DNA of 64,000 bases from JAAXIE01 sp965263155 (GTDB lineage Bacteria > Chloroflexota > Dehalococcoidia > Lucifugimonadales > JAAXIE01), in contig OZ253586.1 in NCBI GenBank assembly GCA_965263155.1, forward strand, positions 1,612,001 through 1,676,000, in the 5' to 3' direction. This document shows positions 1-8,589 of this stretch, piece after piece. Numbering within the stretch: position 1 is the stretch's first letter; each line of letters starts with the position of its first letter. The position numbers were made by a program, and so were the translations under genes. A model generated the notes under the pieces. That model saw only the letters and a list, made by a program, of their open reading frames with translations, had not been told where the DNA came from and made no database searches.

Positions 1-536
1 TCGGGTCGCGGACCATTGGTGAGCAGCTCGATGAGAGCATCAGCTTGAGCAATGCCGGTCAGCCCCCAGTGGCGGATGCGTCCCTCTGCTATGAGCCTCT
101 CGAACGCGGGCGCAACACCTTCTGCGACGGATGCAGCAGTTGACACCCGCTCGCCGCCCTCGCTCCCAAGGGTGACGGAGTTATGCAGGAACATGATGTC
201 GACATGGTCGAGCCTCATGCGTTCGAGGCTCTCGGTCAGGCTCTCCGATAAACGGTCGTAGACCTGCGCGGGCCGAATGCCCCCCACGCGGCACTTGGTT
301 ATGATACGCACGTTCTCAGGCAGTTTACCGGAAAATGCAGCACCGATGACGGACTCGGCCTCGCCATTACCATACAAGGGAGCGAGGTCGAGCAGATCAA
401 TGCCGGAGTCGACGGCCTCGCGGACAGTGGCGACGCACTCCTCACGGGTGGTTGGTCCCCACACTTGGCCTAGTCCGCCGCCACCAAGGCTGAGGGCACT
501 CACCATGCCCAGCTTGCCAAACGGTCGTTGTCGCAT
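1..536 (-). CDS. Aldo/keto reductase, 3' end outside the window
   Basis: NAD(P)H-dependent oxidoreductase of the aldo/keto reductase family; about 178 N-terminal residues are visible and the gene runs off the left edge. The start is an ATG behind AAGGAG. The catalytic tetrad of the family can be placed: Asp50 and Tyr55 (in DLAPLYG), Lys81 (in IITKCR) and His118 (in FLHNS). The protein opens with the usual RPFGKLG strand and a GGGGLG turn. It lies 110 bp downstream of two CoA-transferase genes on the same strand and probably ends that operon. The substrate cannot be told from the sequence; cytoplasmic. Confidence 0.9.
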   Translation of the reverse strand, partial: MRQRPFGKLGMVSALSLGGGGLGQVWGPTTREECVATVREAVDSGIDLLDLAPLYGNGEAESVIGAAFSGKLPENVRIITKCRVGGIRPAQVYDRLSESLTESLERMRLDHVDIMFLHNSVTLGSEGGERVSTAASVAEGVAPAFERLIAEGRIRHWGLTGIAQADALIELLTNGPRP

Positions 537-646
537 GGGAGGTCTCCTTCATGTATGCCTCTTGGCGGAGCTACCTATGACCGCTGAATACTCCGGTGGT
601 AAGACGCCCAGCAAGCCGATTTCAAAGAGTAGCTACAGCCAATTCT

Positions 647-1888
647 CTATTTCAGCACGCCCTGTTCCGACAGTTCCCGGTACTCCTCTTCCGACAGCCC
701 AATCATCTCCCTGAGGACCTGCTCCGTGTGCCGACCCAGCAGAGGCGACGGAGAGTGGTGGTGACCTGGGGTCAGGGACAGGACGAATTCACTGCGGTCG
801 GTGGCGTAGACTCCCATCTCCTCGTGCTCCAAGTAGCTGTAGTGTGCCCGGTGGGTGAGTTGGGGGTCTTGGTACAGGTCGGCGCAGTCCAGCACCGCAC
901 CCGCGGGCACACCAGCCGCCTGGAGGTGGACCATCAATTCGCGTGCATCCCATGGGGTGGTCCACCGCGCGATATTCGCCTCTAGGTCGTCCTCGTGCGC
1001 CTTCCTACCAGCTAGAGTGGCCAGCGACTCAGCGGCGGCCCATTCCGGGCTGCCCATGGCTTTCTGCAAGCACTCCCATTGCCCGTCGGTGAGACATGTA
1101 ATGGCTATCCACCTGTCCTCGCCTGTGCAGGGGAACGCGCCATGGGGCGAGGCCGACGGGTTGCGGTTGCCGGACCGCTGCGGCTCACGCCCGTTCATGG
1201 CCCAGTCTAGGAGCAGTGGAGTGGAGAGTTGCAGCGAGGTTTCGAGTTGGGCTAGGTCGAGGTGGATGCCCTTGCCGGTGCGACGCCGGTAGTCGAGGGC
1301 CGCCAAGATGGCTGCCACGCCATAGCGGGGGGCAACGAAGTCGGTGTATGCGCCATAGGGATTGACCGGCGAACGGTCGGGCCAGCCTGTGATGTAGGTG
1401 AGGCCCGACAAGGAGGCCATGACCGCGCCGAATCCAGGCTGTGAGGCGAAGGGCCCGCCACGTCCCAGCATTGAGGTGCTGAACATGATGATTTCAGGGT
1501 TCACCTTTACCAAGTCGTCATAGCCCAGCCCCAGCCTCTCCATTGTGCCGGGGGTGAAGTTCTCCGTCACCAAGTCGGCCCAGCGGACTAGGCGCACCAG
1601 GAGGTCCCCCGCCTTCTCATGGCGTAGGTCGATGGTGATGCCGTACTTGTTGGCGTTCTGGTTCGCGAAATAGCCGCTGCGGTTCACTCCCGACTGTCCG
1701 TCCTTGAAGGGACCGCCATTGCGGAGCACATCGGTGCGGTTGCCCGACTCCACTCGCACCACCGTCGCGCCGTGCTCGGCAAGATACTTGGTGGTCATTG
1801 GGCCAGCCACCACCCAGCAGAAGTCCAGGACCTTGAGGCCTTCCAATGCCTGGGGCGCCTGCGCGCCGTCCGAGTTTTGCCGTGCCAT
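647..1888 (-). CDS. CaiB/BaiF (family III) CoA-transferase, catalytic-type subunit
   Basis: Family III CoA-transferase of 413 residues, normal length for the family. It moves CoA between carboxylic acids through an enzyme-bound acyl anhydride. The N-terminal GLKVLDF and GATVVRVE strands are typical. Asp183 in YTDFVAP sits where formyl-CoA transferase and CaiB carry the catalytic aspartate, and TGKGIHLDL follows. The ATG overlaps the stop of the upstream CoA-transferase (TGATG), so the two are translationally coupled; a GTG three bases earlier is the alternative start. The pairing resembles heteromeric enzymes such as benzylsuccinate CoA-transferase BbsEF, but the substrate is unknown. Confidence 0.9.
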   Translation of the reverse strand: MARQNSDGAQAPQALEGLKVLDFCWVVAGPMTTKYLAEHGATVVRVESGNRTDVLRNGGPFKDGQSGVNRSGYFANQNANKYGITIDLRHEKAGDLLVRLVRWADLVTENFTPGTMERLGLGYDDLVKVNPEIIMFSTSMLGRGGPFASQPGFGAVMASLSGLTYITGWPDRSPVNPYGAYTDFVAPRYGVAAILAALDYRRRTGKGIHLDLAQLETSLQLSTPLLLDWAMNGREPQRSGNRNPSASPHGAFPCTGEDRWIAITCLTDGQWECLQKAMGSPEWAAAESLATLAGRKAHEDDLEANIARWTTPWDARELMVHLQAAGVPAGAVLDCADLYQDPQLTHRAHYSYLEHEEMGVYATDRSEFVLSLTPGHHHSPSPLLGRHTEQVLREMIGLSEEEYRELSEQGVLK

Positions 1889-3186
1889 CACACCACTCCC
1901 GCTCCGCGCAAGGACACCAGCTCTTGGGGCGTCAGGCCTAATTCATCAACGTAGACCTCTCGGTTGTGCTCGCCCACTCGCGGCGCGGGTCGGCGGACAG
2001 CAACTCGTGAACCGTGCCGGTCTTGCCCGGACGCCCCCATATCCCGAACAAACGGGCCGAGGTAAGTGACCGGCATGTCCACATCGGGATGCTCGAACTT
2101 CGTAACGTGGGAACGGGCTTCCATGTTGGGGTCGGCGAAGATGTCCGCCGGAGTATTCACTGGGAAGAGGAGGATGCGCCTCTCCAAGCTGCCTTGCGAC
2201 AACTCTTCTCTCGAGAGCGCCCCAAAGAAGCGGGCTACGGGAGGCTCTAGCTTTCCCAGAAGCTCGGGCGAACCACCGCCGTACTCCAGCCCTTCCCAGT
2301 CGATCTGGTTCAACTCCTCATCGCCCATACCCTTCTCGTCCATCCATTGCAGCAGGGCCCGCATGCTGCGGCCGCCGCCCGGCCCAGTGCTCAGTTGGTA
2401 ATTGACGAACCCGTCCTTGCAAGTCCAGTTCACCCTACGCAGCATGCCACCCGTATGCATCCGGTAGGCGCCCATCCGCTTGACCAGCACCCCTTCCACG
2501 TCCCAACTCTGGGGAGCTTGACTCAAGGCCTTGGCCACTGCCTGCTGACAGGATACGTCCACATGTTGTCCCTCGCCGGTTAGAGCGCGGTGGTTGTGGG
2601 CCAGCATCGCTCCTGTGGCCCCGCCAGCAGCTCCCAGCAGGTAGAACTGGGGATAGCCGATTTGCACTGGCGGGCGGTCATGGTCACCAGTTATGTAGAG
2701 CAGACCGCCCAAAGCTACGCCGGTGAGGTCCGAGGCCATGTATTGGGAGTAAGGGCCGTCTTGGCCGAAGGGGGTGATCGACACCATCACCAGCCCAGGG
2801 TTCACAGCTTGCAGTGAGTCGTAGTCCAAGCCGAGGCTCTGCATGTGGCCTGGCAGGGACGACTCCACTAGGAAGTCCGCCGTGCCCACCAGCCGCAACA
2901 GAAGGGCGAGGCCGTCGTTGGTGGAGGGGTCCAGCGTAATGCCGCGCTTGTTGGCGGCGTAAGACCACCAGAACATGCTGCGCTCCCGGTCGGGTACATC
3001 TTGGTAGAAGGGGCCGATGTTCCGAGCGCTGCTGCCAGGGGGAGGCTCTACCTGTAACACGTCAGCGCCTAGGTCAGCCAGTATCCGGCCGCAGAGCAGA
3101 CCACGCTCGTCCGACAGGTCCAGAACCCGGTAAGGCGCGAGCAGCATATCATCGACGGGTGAGGACAACAGGGTTTCTCCGTGCAC
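1888..3186 (-). CDS. CaiB/BaiF (family III) CoA-transferase, probable non-catalytic partner
   Basis: Family III CoA-transferase homologue of about 432 residues. It has the RVLDLSDERG and LGADVLQVE N-terminal strands and TGEGQHVDVS after the active-site region. By eye alignment with its neighbour, the position of the catalytic Asp holds Gln180 (in IGYPQFYLL), so it may be a structural subunit of a heteromeric transferase. Coupled to the downstream gene by a 1-nt stop/start overlap. The start is uncertain: GTG at 3186 has no clear ribosome site, and an in-frame ATG at 3147 gives a start (MLLAPYRVL) that fits the family better. First gene of the leftward operon; it faces away from the F420 reductase. 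Confidence 0.85.
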   Translation of the reverse strand: MHGETLLSSPVDDMLLAPYRVLDLSDERGLLCGRILADLGADVLQVEPPPGSSARNIGPFYQDVPDRERSMFWWSYAANKRGITLDPSTNDGLALLLRLVGTADFLVESSLPGHMQSLGLDYDSLQAVNPGLVMVSITPFGQDGPYSQYMASDLTGVALGGLLYITGDHDRPPVQIGYPQFYLLGAAGGATGAMLAHNHRALTGEGQHVDVSCQQAVAKALSQAPQSWDVEGVLVKRMGAYRMHTGGMLRRVNWTCKDGFVNYQLSTGPGGGRSMRALLQWMDEKGMGDEELNQIDWEGLEYGGGSPELLGKLEPPVARFFGALSREELSQGSLERRILLFPVNTPADIFADPNMEARSHVTKFEHPDVDMPVTYLGPFVRDMGASGQDRHGSRVAVRRPAPRVGEHNREVYVDELGLTPQELVSLRGAGVV

Positions 3187-3332
3187 TTGGAATCAGGCGT
3201 TCGCCGCCCGCTATTCTAGCAGCGCGGAAGATGGCGGGACAGGCCCTTACATTACTTGGGCCTTCCAGAGTTAGGCCTTTCCAGTGGCGGGGGCGCGCCC
3301 TATAGTATGGGCAGTTCTTATTGGGAGGCACC

Positions 3333-3977
3333 ATGCTCGCGATCTTGGGAGGCACCGGACCTGAAGGAAAGGGACTGGCCCTGCGGCTGGCCATGGCTGG
3401 CGAAGAGGTGGTCATCGGCTCGCGGGACGCCACTCGCGCTAACGACGCTGCTGAGGCGTTGAAGGAGCTTGCCCCCAACCTGAAGGTGACAGGCGATGTG
3501 AACGACGGGGCGGCCCAACAGGGCGACACGGTGTTCCTGACGGTGCCCTACGAGGGTCAAGCAGCCCTGCTGCTGCAGGTAGCCCCTGCGCTGGCAGGCA
3601 AGGTAGTCGTGAACGTGGTGGCGCCTATGGTGTTCAACCGTGGCCGTGCTCGGGCCATTCAGGTGGAGGACGGGTCGGCGGCCGAGGAGAGCCAGAAGAT
3701 ACTGGCTGACTCGCAGGTGGTGGCAGCCCTACAGAACCTCAGCGCCGAAGACCTGATGCAGCCTGACTTGACCATGGAGAGCGACGTGGTCGTCTGCTCC
3801 GACCATCGCGAGGCCAAGCAGCAGGTCATGGGGTTGGTGCAGCGCATCCCCAACCTGCGGGCTATCGACGGCGGAGCACTGGAGTACGCCCGTTACGTCG
3901 AGTCCCTGACTGCCCTGTTGGTCAACATCAACCGCATCTACCGCTGCCACTCCACCATCAAGATTGTCGGCCCCTAG
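3333..3977 (+). CDS. npdG: NADPH-dependent F420 reductase
   Basis: F420H2:NADP+ oxidoreductase that moves hydride between coenzyme F420 and NADP+. It has a Rossmann nucleotide site (LGGTGPEGKGLALRLA) at the N-terminus, then VVIGSRD, TVFLTVPYE and a C-terminal region with EYARYVESLTALLVNINR, all typical of the family. About 214 residues, usual length. The ATG was chosen over an in-frame TTG four codons earlier because GGGAGG lies 5 bases before it. Its presence suggests the host uses F420, so some luciferase-like oxidoreductases in the window could be F420-dependent rather than FMN-dependent. Monocistronic by spacing. Confidence 0.88.
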   Translation: MLAILGGTGPEGKGLALRLAMAGEEVVIGSRDATRANDAAEALKELAPNLKVTGDVNDGAAQQGDTVFLTVPYEGQAALLLQVAPALAGKVVVNVVAPMVFNRGRARAIQVEDGSAAEESQKILADSQVVAALQNLSAEDLMQPDLTMESDVVVCSDHREAKQQVMGLVQRIPNLRAIDGGALEYARYVESLTALLVNINRIYRCHSTIKIVGP

Positions 3978-4065
3978 CTACGTTCCCCGCTACCGCTGGT
4001 TTTCTCATTCCCAATCGGTTGCCTCCTAATTGTCGCGCTGGTACTCAAACGGTTAGAGTTGGGGC

Positions 4066-5463
4066 ATGGAGCCGCCTCAAGACTCTACCGAGACCGTGTC
4101 CCAGCCAAGCAGCCTGCCTCCTTATGATGACAAGCAGGAGGCTGCTGACCGTGTTCGGGCCCTGATCGAGCGGGACGATCACCAAGCAGCTGTTGAAGTC
4201 CTCGGACATATGTATACAGAGGACCAAGGACTGTGCTTGGCCGAGTTGAACCGCTCCCAGCGCAACGACATCCTCAGCGTTCTGACTCCTGAACACACAG
4301 CTCACATCCTTCAGCACCTCTCGCCACAGGAGGCGTCTCAGCTGGCCGAAGGAGTGGATACTGACATCCTCGTAGGTATCCTAGACGCCTCGGGCCCCGA
4401 CGTCGCCGCGGACGTCATTCGTCATCTCCCACGGCAGCAATCGGACCAAGTGCAGGCCGCTATGTCCCGCGTGGAGGCGGTCCGTCCTCTGCTCCAATAC
4501 CCCACCGGGTCTGCAGGCAGCCTCATGATTACGGAGTTTCCCATCGTTAACCGCGACGCCTCGGCAGCCAGCGCACTGGACATCGTGCGGCTGCGCGGTG
4601 CCGCGGCCGAGAGCGTCGGGGCTGTGTTATTGGTGGACGCTCACCACCACCTGTCTGGTTCCATCAGCATCGTGCGCCTAGCCCTCGCCCGGCCTGACAC
4701 GGTCGTAAGCCAGATCGCTGACACTCAGTTGCAATCGGTCGAGCCTCTCACCGACCAAGAGGAGTGCGCCCGACTGATGGGGCGCTACAGCCTGCACTAT
4801 ATCCCGGTAGCCGAGCCCGAAGGACGCCTCGTCGGAGTGATTCTCGGCGAAGATTTGGTGGATGTGGTCGAGGAAGAAGCCACCGAGGACATGTATAACA
4901 TGGCGGGCATACCAGGGGAGCGGGTGATGGGGCCCATAGGCGTCTCCATCGTTCGGCGGCTGCCTTGGCTGTACATCAATCTAGGCACGGCCTTCCTAGC
5001 CGCTCTGGTGATAAGCGCCTTCGAGTCCACCATCGCCCGGTTTGTCGCACTGGCTGTGTTCCTGCCCGTGGTCGCCGGGCAAGGCGGCATAGGCGGCACC
5101 CAGACCCTTACTTTGGTTGTGCGCAGCATGGCCCTAGGTGAGCTGACGGGCAGGCGTGGCATGCGTCTGCTAAGCCGCGAAGTGGCGTTGGGATTGATTC
5201 ACGGTGTACTGCTGGGCGTTGGCGTAGCCGTGGTCGCCGGCCTCTGGAAGAGCAGCCCGATGCTGGGCTTGGTACTGGGCTTGGCGATGTTGGGCAACAT
5301 GCTGGTTGCGGGCTTGGCCGGCGCAGGAGTTCCATTGCTGCTACGCCGCCTGCGCCTTGACCCAGCTGTTGCATCCGCCGTAATCGTGACTACCTTCACC
5401 GACGTCATCGGGTTCGCCATCTTCCTAGGGCTGGCTACCGCGATGATAGGGACGCTGACTTAG
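4066..5463 (+). CDS. mgtE: Magnesium transporter MgtE
   Basis: Mg2+ channel of the inner membrane, 465 residues. The layout is standard: a cytoplasmic helical N domain (roughly residues 25-130), two CBS domains (about 140-265) that sense Mg2+, and a C-terminal membrane domain of five helices (about 290-465). The pore-lining loop reads VVAGQGGIGGTQ, a variant of the usual GGNAGTQ sequence. No ribosome site is obvious before the ATG. Stands alone between the F420 reductase and the carbonic anhydrase-like gene on the same strand. Family assignment is firm; regulation is by the CBS domains rather than by anything visible in the DNA. Confidence 0.93.
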   Translation: MEPPQDSTETVSQPSSLPPYDDKQEAADRVRALIERDDHQAAVEVLGHMYTEDQGLCLAELNRSQRNDILSVLTPEHTAHILQHLSPQEASQLAEGVDTDILVGILDASGPDVAADVIRHLPRQQSDQVQAAMSRVEAVRPLLQYPTGSAGSLMITEFPIVNRDASAASALDIVRLRGAAAESVGAVLLVDAHHHLSGSISIVRLALARPDTVVSQIADTQLQSVEPLTDQEECARLMGRYSLHYIPVAEPEGRLVGVILGEDLVDVVEEEATEDMYNMAGIPGERVMGPIGVSIVRRLPWLYINLGTAFLAALVISAFESTIARFVALAVFLPVVAGQGGIGGTQTLTLVVRSMALGELTGRRGMRLLSREVALGLIHGVLLGVGVAVVAGLWKSSPMLGLVLGLAMLGNMLVAGLAGAGVPLLLRRLRLDPAVASAVIVTTFTDVIGFAIFLGLATAMIGTLT

Positions 5464-5574
5464 CACATGAGGGCATGACCAGAACAGTCCGCCGTAACAG
5501 TGGATGCGGGCGTGCTAGCATGTTTACACTCCGGTGCCCCATCCCCCGTTCACATTCTCCCAAGGAGGGTCAAC

Positions 5575-6081
5575 TTGATCCGCACTCTTAACGGCGTTAC
5601 GCCCAAGGTTGCAGAGTCCGCTTGGGTGAGCGAGTTCGCCTACGTGGTCGGAAACGTGGAGATTGGCGAGTACGCCAGTATCTGGCCGGGCGTGACCGTA
5701 CGGGGTGACGGCGACAACGCTATAGTCATCGGTGATTATGTCAGTATCCAGGAAGGGTCAGTGATTCATGGCAACGGCCTAACGTTGGAGGACCGAGTTT
5801 CAGTGGGCCACAGCGTGGTGGTGCATTGCGAACGAGTAGGCCGCGGGTCCCTGCTGGGCAACAACTGCACCGTACTCAACAGAGCGATATTGGGGGAGAA
5901 TTGCCTCATCGCCGCCAACTCCGTCGTGTTGGATGGGGCGCGGTTTCCGGCCAACTCATTCGTCGTAGGCGTCCCTGGCCAAGTGAAGCGGCACATAACT
6001 GAGAAGCAACGGTCTTTAATGCGCCATACCTGTGAGGAATTGGTAAAACGCGCCGAATGGTTCAAGGAGAGCGGGCTGTAG
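5575..6081 (+). CDS. Gamma-carbonic anhydrase family protein
   Basis: A 168-residue left-handed beta-helix protein of the gamma-carbonic anhydrase / acyltransferase-like group. Hexapeptide repeats run through the whole chain (for example VGNVEIGEYASIWPGVTV). The three zinc-ligand histidines are present as His65 (VIHGN) and His79/His84 (VGHSVVVH). The TTG start is chosen because AAGGAGGGT precedes it by 4-5 bases; an in-frame ATG 75 bp upstream has no site and would add unrelated residues. Probably cytoplasmic. Whether it hydrates CO2 is unproven, since many family members (YrdA, PaaY type) have other roles. Confidence 0.88.
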   Translation: MIRTLNGVTPKVAESAWVSEFAYVVGNVEIGEYASIWPGVTVRGDGDNAIVIGDYVSIQEGSVIHGNGLTLEDRVSVGHSVVVHCERVGRGSLLGNNCTVLNRAILGENCLIAANSVVLDGARFPANSFVVGVPGQVKRHITEKQRSLMRHTCEELVKRAEWFKESGL

Positions 6082-6302
6082 ACCCGGTCGGAACAGAAAC
6101 TGCAGACCACGAAGGGATTCGGAGCAACCGCGAGGACACGATCGATCACGTTGCGCTGCCGAGATTATCCACTGCCAAGCATGTCAACGACTCCTAAACG
6201 TTTCCACAGAGAAGCCCGGTCTACGGTTGGGGTGATCCGATCTGGCAATGGTGGTCACATCATCGTAATATGATGAGTCAACACTCGCCTCAAAGGAGAC
6301 CC

Positions 6303-7205
6303 TTGGCAGACACGGAACGGGAAGCGCCTCAACGACGGTTGCCCCACTGGCTCAAGGTCCGGATGCCGGGCGGGGCCAACTACTTGGAGATACGTGACCT
6401 GCTGCGCAACAGCGCTCTGCATACCGTCTGTGAGGAGGCCCGCTGCCCCAATATCGGCGAGTGTTGGGATCGCCGCAGCGCCACCTTCATGATTCTGGGA
6501 GACATCTGTACCCGACGCTGCCACTATTGCGCCGTCACCACTGGCCGCCCCGTAGGTCTCGACTTGATGGAACCGCAACGTTTAGCGCAAACAGTGGCGC
6601 GCCTCGGCTTGAGCTACTGTGTCATTACATCGGTGAACCGCGACGACCTCGCTGATGGGGGCGCTTTCATCTTTGCCCAGTGCATCAAGGAGGTCCATCG
6701 GCAGGTCCCCGGCTGCAAGGTAGAGGTGCTGACGCCAGATTTCGGCGGCTCGCAGGCTGCCTTGGAAAAGGTAGTGTCCGCACGGCCCGAGGTGTTCAAC
6801 CACAACATCGAGACCTGCCGCCGCGTCTTCCACAGCGTCCGACCTCGTGGCGACTACGACCTATCCCTAGACGTGCTGGCGAGGGTGAAGGACTTGGACG
6901 GGAACATGGCCACCAAGTCAGGCATCATAGTGGGCATGGGCGAAGAATGGGACGAGGTGGTGGAGACGATGCAGGACTTGAGGCGCGCACACTGCGATCT
7001 CTTGACCATCGGACAATACCTGCGCCCCTCGCAGAAGCATGTGCCGGTTTCCCGCTTCTACACACCCGAGGAGTTCGACCAGCTGGGCGATATCGGACGC
7101 ACCTTGGGGTTCAAGCATGTCGCATCGGGACCGCTAGTACGTAGCTCCTACCACGCCGACGAACAGCAGGCGGCCGCGTCGGCGTGGCCCGTTCCCGTCG
7201 GCTAG
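6303..7205 (+). CDS. lipA: Lipoyl synthase
   Basis: Radical-SAM enzyme that inserts two sulfurs into octanoyl groups on lipoyl domains. Both cluster motifs are intact: the auxiliary cluster C43-x4-C48-x5-C54 and the radical-SAM motif C69-x3-C73-x2-C76. The C-terminal RSSYHAD with the cluster-binding serine is also present. About 300 residues, usual length. The TTG start is preferred because AAGGAG lies 6 bases before it; ATG codons at 6270 and 6273 are possible but have no ribosome site. No lipB or lplA is nearby. It converges with the PfkB-type kinase with only six bases between the stops. Confidence 0.95.
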   Translation: MADTEREAPQRRLPHWLKVRMPGGANYLEIRDLLRNSALHTVCEEARCPNIGECWDRRSATFMILGDICTRRCHYCAVTTGRPVGLDLMEPQRLAQTVARLGLSYCVITSVNRDDLADGGAFIFAQCIKEVHRQVPGCKVEVLTPDFGGSQAALEKVVSARPEVFNHNIETCRRVFHSVRPRGDYDLSLDVLARVKDLDGNMATKSGIIVGMGEEWDEVVETMQDLRRAHCDLLTIGQYLRPSQKHVPVSRFYTPEEFDQLGDIGRTLGFKHVASGPLVRSSYHADEQQAAASAWPVPVG

Positions 7206-7211
7206 CGGGGC

Positions 7212-8159
7212 CTAGACGGGGGTTGCTGGCGAAGGACCAAAGCTGGCATTCAACGTACGGGCGTACTCTTCTGGTGTGAAACTGTACTCTTGGGTACCGT
7301 GCTTCTGGATTACGTAGTGGCTACACACCGTGCCCATCATGCACGCCCGCTCTACAGGGTAGCCCTGCACTAGCCCCTTGATTAGCCCGCCACGAAACGC
7401 GTCGCCTGCGCCAGTGGGGTCCACTACGTTCTCAGTGGCGATTGCCGGCACGGTTGTGGTCCCATGAACCGTAATCACATCGCAACCTTCCGCACCTTTG
7501 GTCGTGATGATTGTGTCAACGTGTCCCAGTATCGCTTCCACACTCAAGCCCGTCTTGCCCTTGATCAATTCCAACTCGTAGTCGTTGGACACCAGCATGT
7601 TGGCCTTGACCAGCGTTTCGACCAGCGCATCTCCCTGCCAAGCAGGCAACGACTGGCCTGGGTCGAAAATGCAGAAGATGCCTCGTTCGCGGCATCCGGC
7701 GGTGTAGTCGGCCATGTCCTGGAGGTTGCCCGGCGCCGCGATAGCAATGCTGGCTGCGGGGTCGACCCTGTCGAGGTCGAACAGGCTCGGGTGTTTCATG
7801 GCGCCCGGATTGAACCCAGTTATTTGGTTGTCGGCCAAGTCAGTGGTGATGAAAGCCGATGATGTGGCTTCCTCAGCTACCACACGGATATCCTCGGCTG
7901 AAAGCCCGCATTGCTCAAGCCACTCGAAGTAACGGTGGTAGTCGTGGCCTATGGCAGCCAGTATCCGTGGCTTCTCCCCCAGCAGCGAGAGCGAATAGGC
8001 GATGTTGCCCGCCGTGCCCCCGTAGTTCTCAGTCAAGCCATTCACCGTAAAGCTCACGTTTATCATGTGCAGCTTGTCAGGCATGATGTGATCAGAGAAG
8101 CGTCCGGGGAAGTCCATGATACGGTCGTAGGCCAGCGAGCCGGAAACTAGTATGTCCAT
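7212..8159 (-). CDS. PfkB-family carbohydrate/nucleoside kinase
   Basis: Ribokinase-fold sugar or nucleoside kinase of 315 residues. The N-terminal GG-containing motif (YGGTAGNIAYSL) and the C-terminal catalytic motif DPTGAGDAFRGG, with the catalytic Asp in GAGD, are both intact. The N-terminal SGSLAYDRIMDFPGRF and ITGFNPGAM look like adenosine-kinase-like members common in Chloroflexota and cyanobacteria. The substrate (adenosine, ribose or another sugar) cannot be settled here. The ATG has a weak AGGAA site about 10 bases upstream. 163 bp separate it from the next upstream gene, so it probably has its own promoter. Confidence 0.88.
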   Translation of the reverse strand: MDILVSGSLAYDRIMDFPGRFSDHIMPDKLHMINVSFTVNGLTENYGGTAGNIAYSLSLLGEKPRILAAIGHDYHRYFEWLEQCGLSAEDIRVVAEEATSSAFITTDLADNQITGFNPGAMKHPSLFDLDRVDPAASIAIAAPGNLQDMADYTAGCRERGIFCIFDPGQSLPAWQGDALVETLVKANMLVSNDYELELIKGKTGLSVEAILGHVDTIITTKGAEGCDVITVHGTTTVPAIATENVVDPTGAGDAFRGGLIKGLVQGYPVERACMMGTVCSHYVIQKHGTQEYSFTPEEYARTLNASFGPSPATPV

Positions 8160-8322
8160 GGCAACAGGTTCCTATTCAGTGACAAGTTTGTGAGAAGGGT
8201 TCAAGACACAACCAAGATCAACGTTGAGGGGAGCCCTAATTCTGCTCAACTAAACCGTTGAACAAAAAGAGCAAGGAGTCGAAGTCTTGTTTTAGGGGAC
8301 AGACTGCCCCCGGCTAGAAGGC

Positions 8323-8553
8323 TCAACCGACCCCGTGGTAGCCCACCTCGACCCTGTCGACTTCCACAAGCACTGGGGTAATGCGCTCGCCCCCGGTGAG
8401 CTTTACCAGTTCGTCGATACGCTCCGGGTGGACAGTGATGTCAATCTCGGTGAACTGGACGCCGTCTCTGACAAAGTCGGATCTTTGAGCGTCCGAGTAG
8501 TTGCAGTCGGGATGGGTATACAGCAGTATGGTCGCGGTTGCTTCCTGAGCCAA
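8323..8553 (-). CDS. Small glutaredoxin-like (UXX-star-like) protein
   Basis: A 76-residue thioredoxin-fold protein. It starts with ATILLYTHPDC, has a single redox cysteine in CNYS (monothiol type), the cis-Pro segment ERITPVLVEV, and ends GYHGVG. This resembles the short glutaredoxin-like proteins called UXX-star family, some of which carry selenocysteine; here the residue is an ordinary Cys codon. The TTG start is chosen because GGAGG lies 8 bases upstream; an in-frame TTG five codons earlier has none. Only 36 bp follow the stop of the MBL hydrolase on the same strand, so the two are likely cotranscribed. Target unknown. Confidence 0.75.
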   Translation of the reverse strand: MAQEATATILLYTHPDCNYSDAQRSDFVRDGVQFTEIDITVHPERIDELVKLTGGERITPVLVEVDRVEVGYHGVG

Positions 8554-8589
8554 TGGATATACCTCCAAGCGGTCGCGTGTTCTCTGCTC

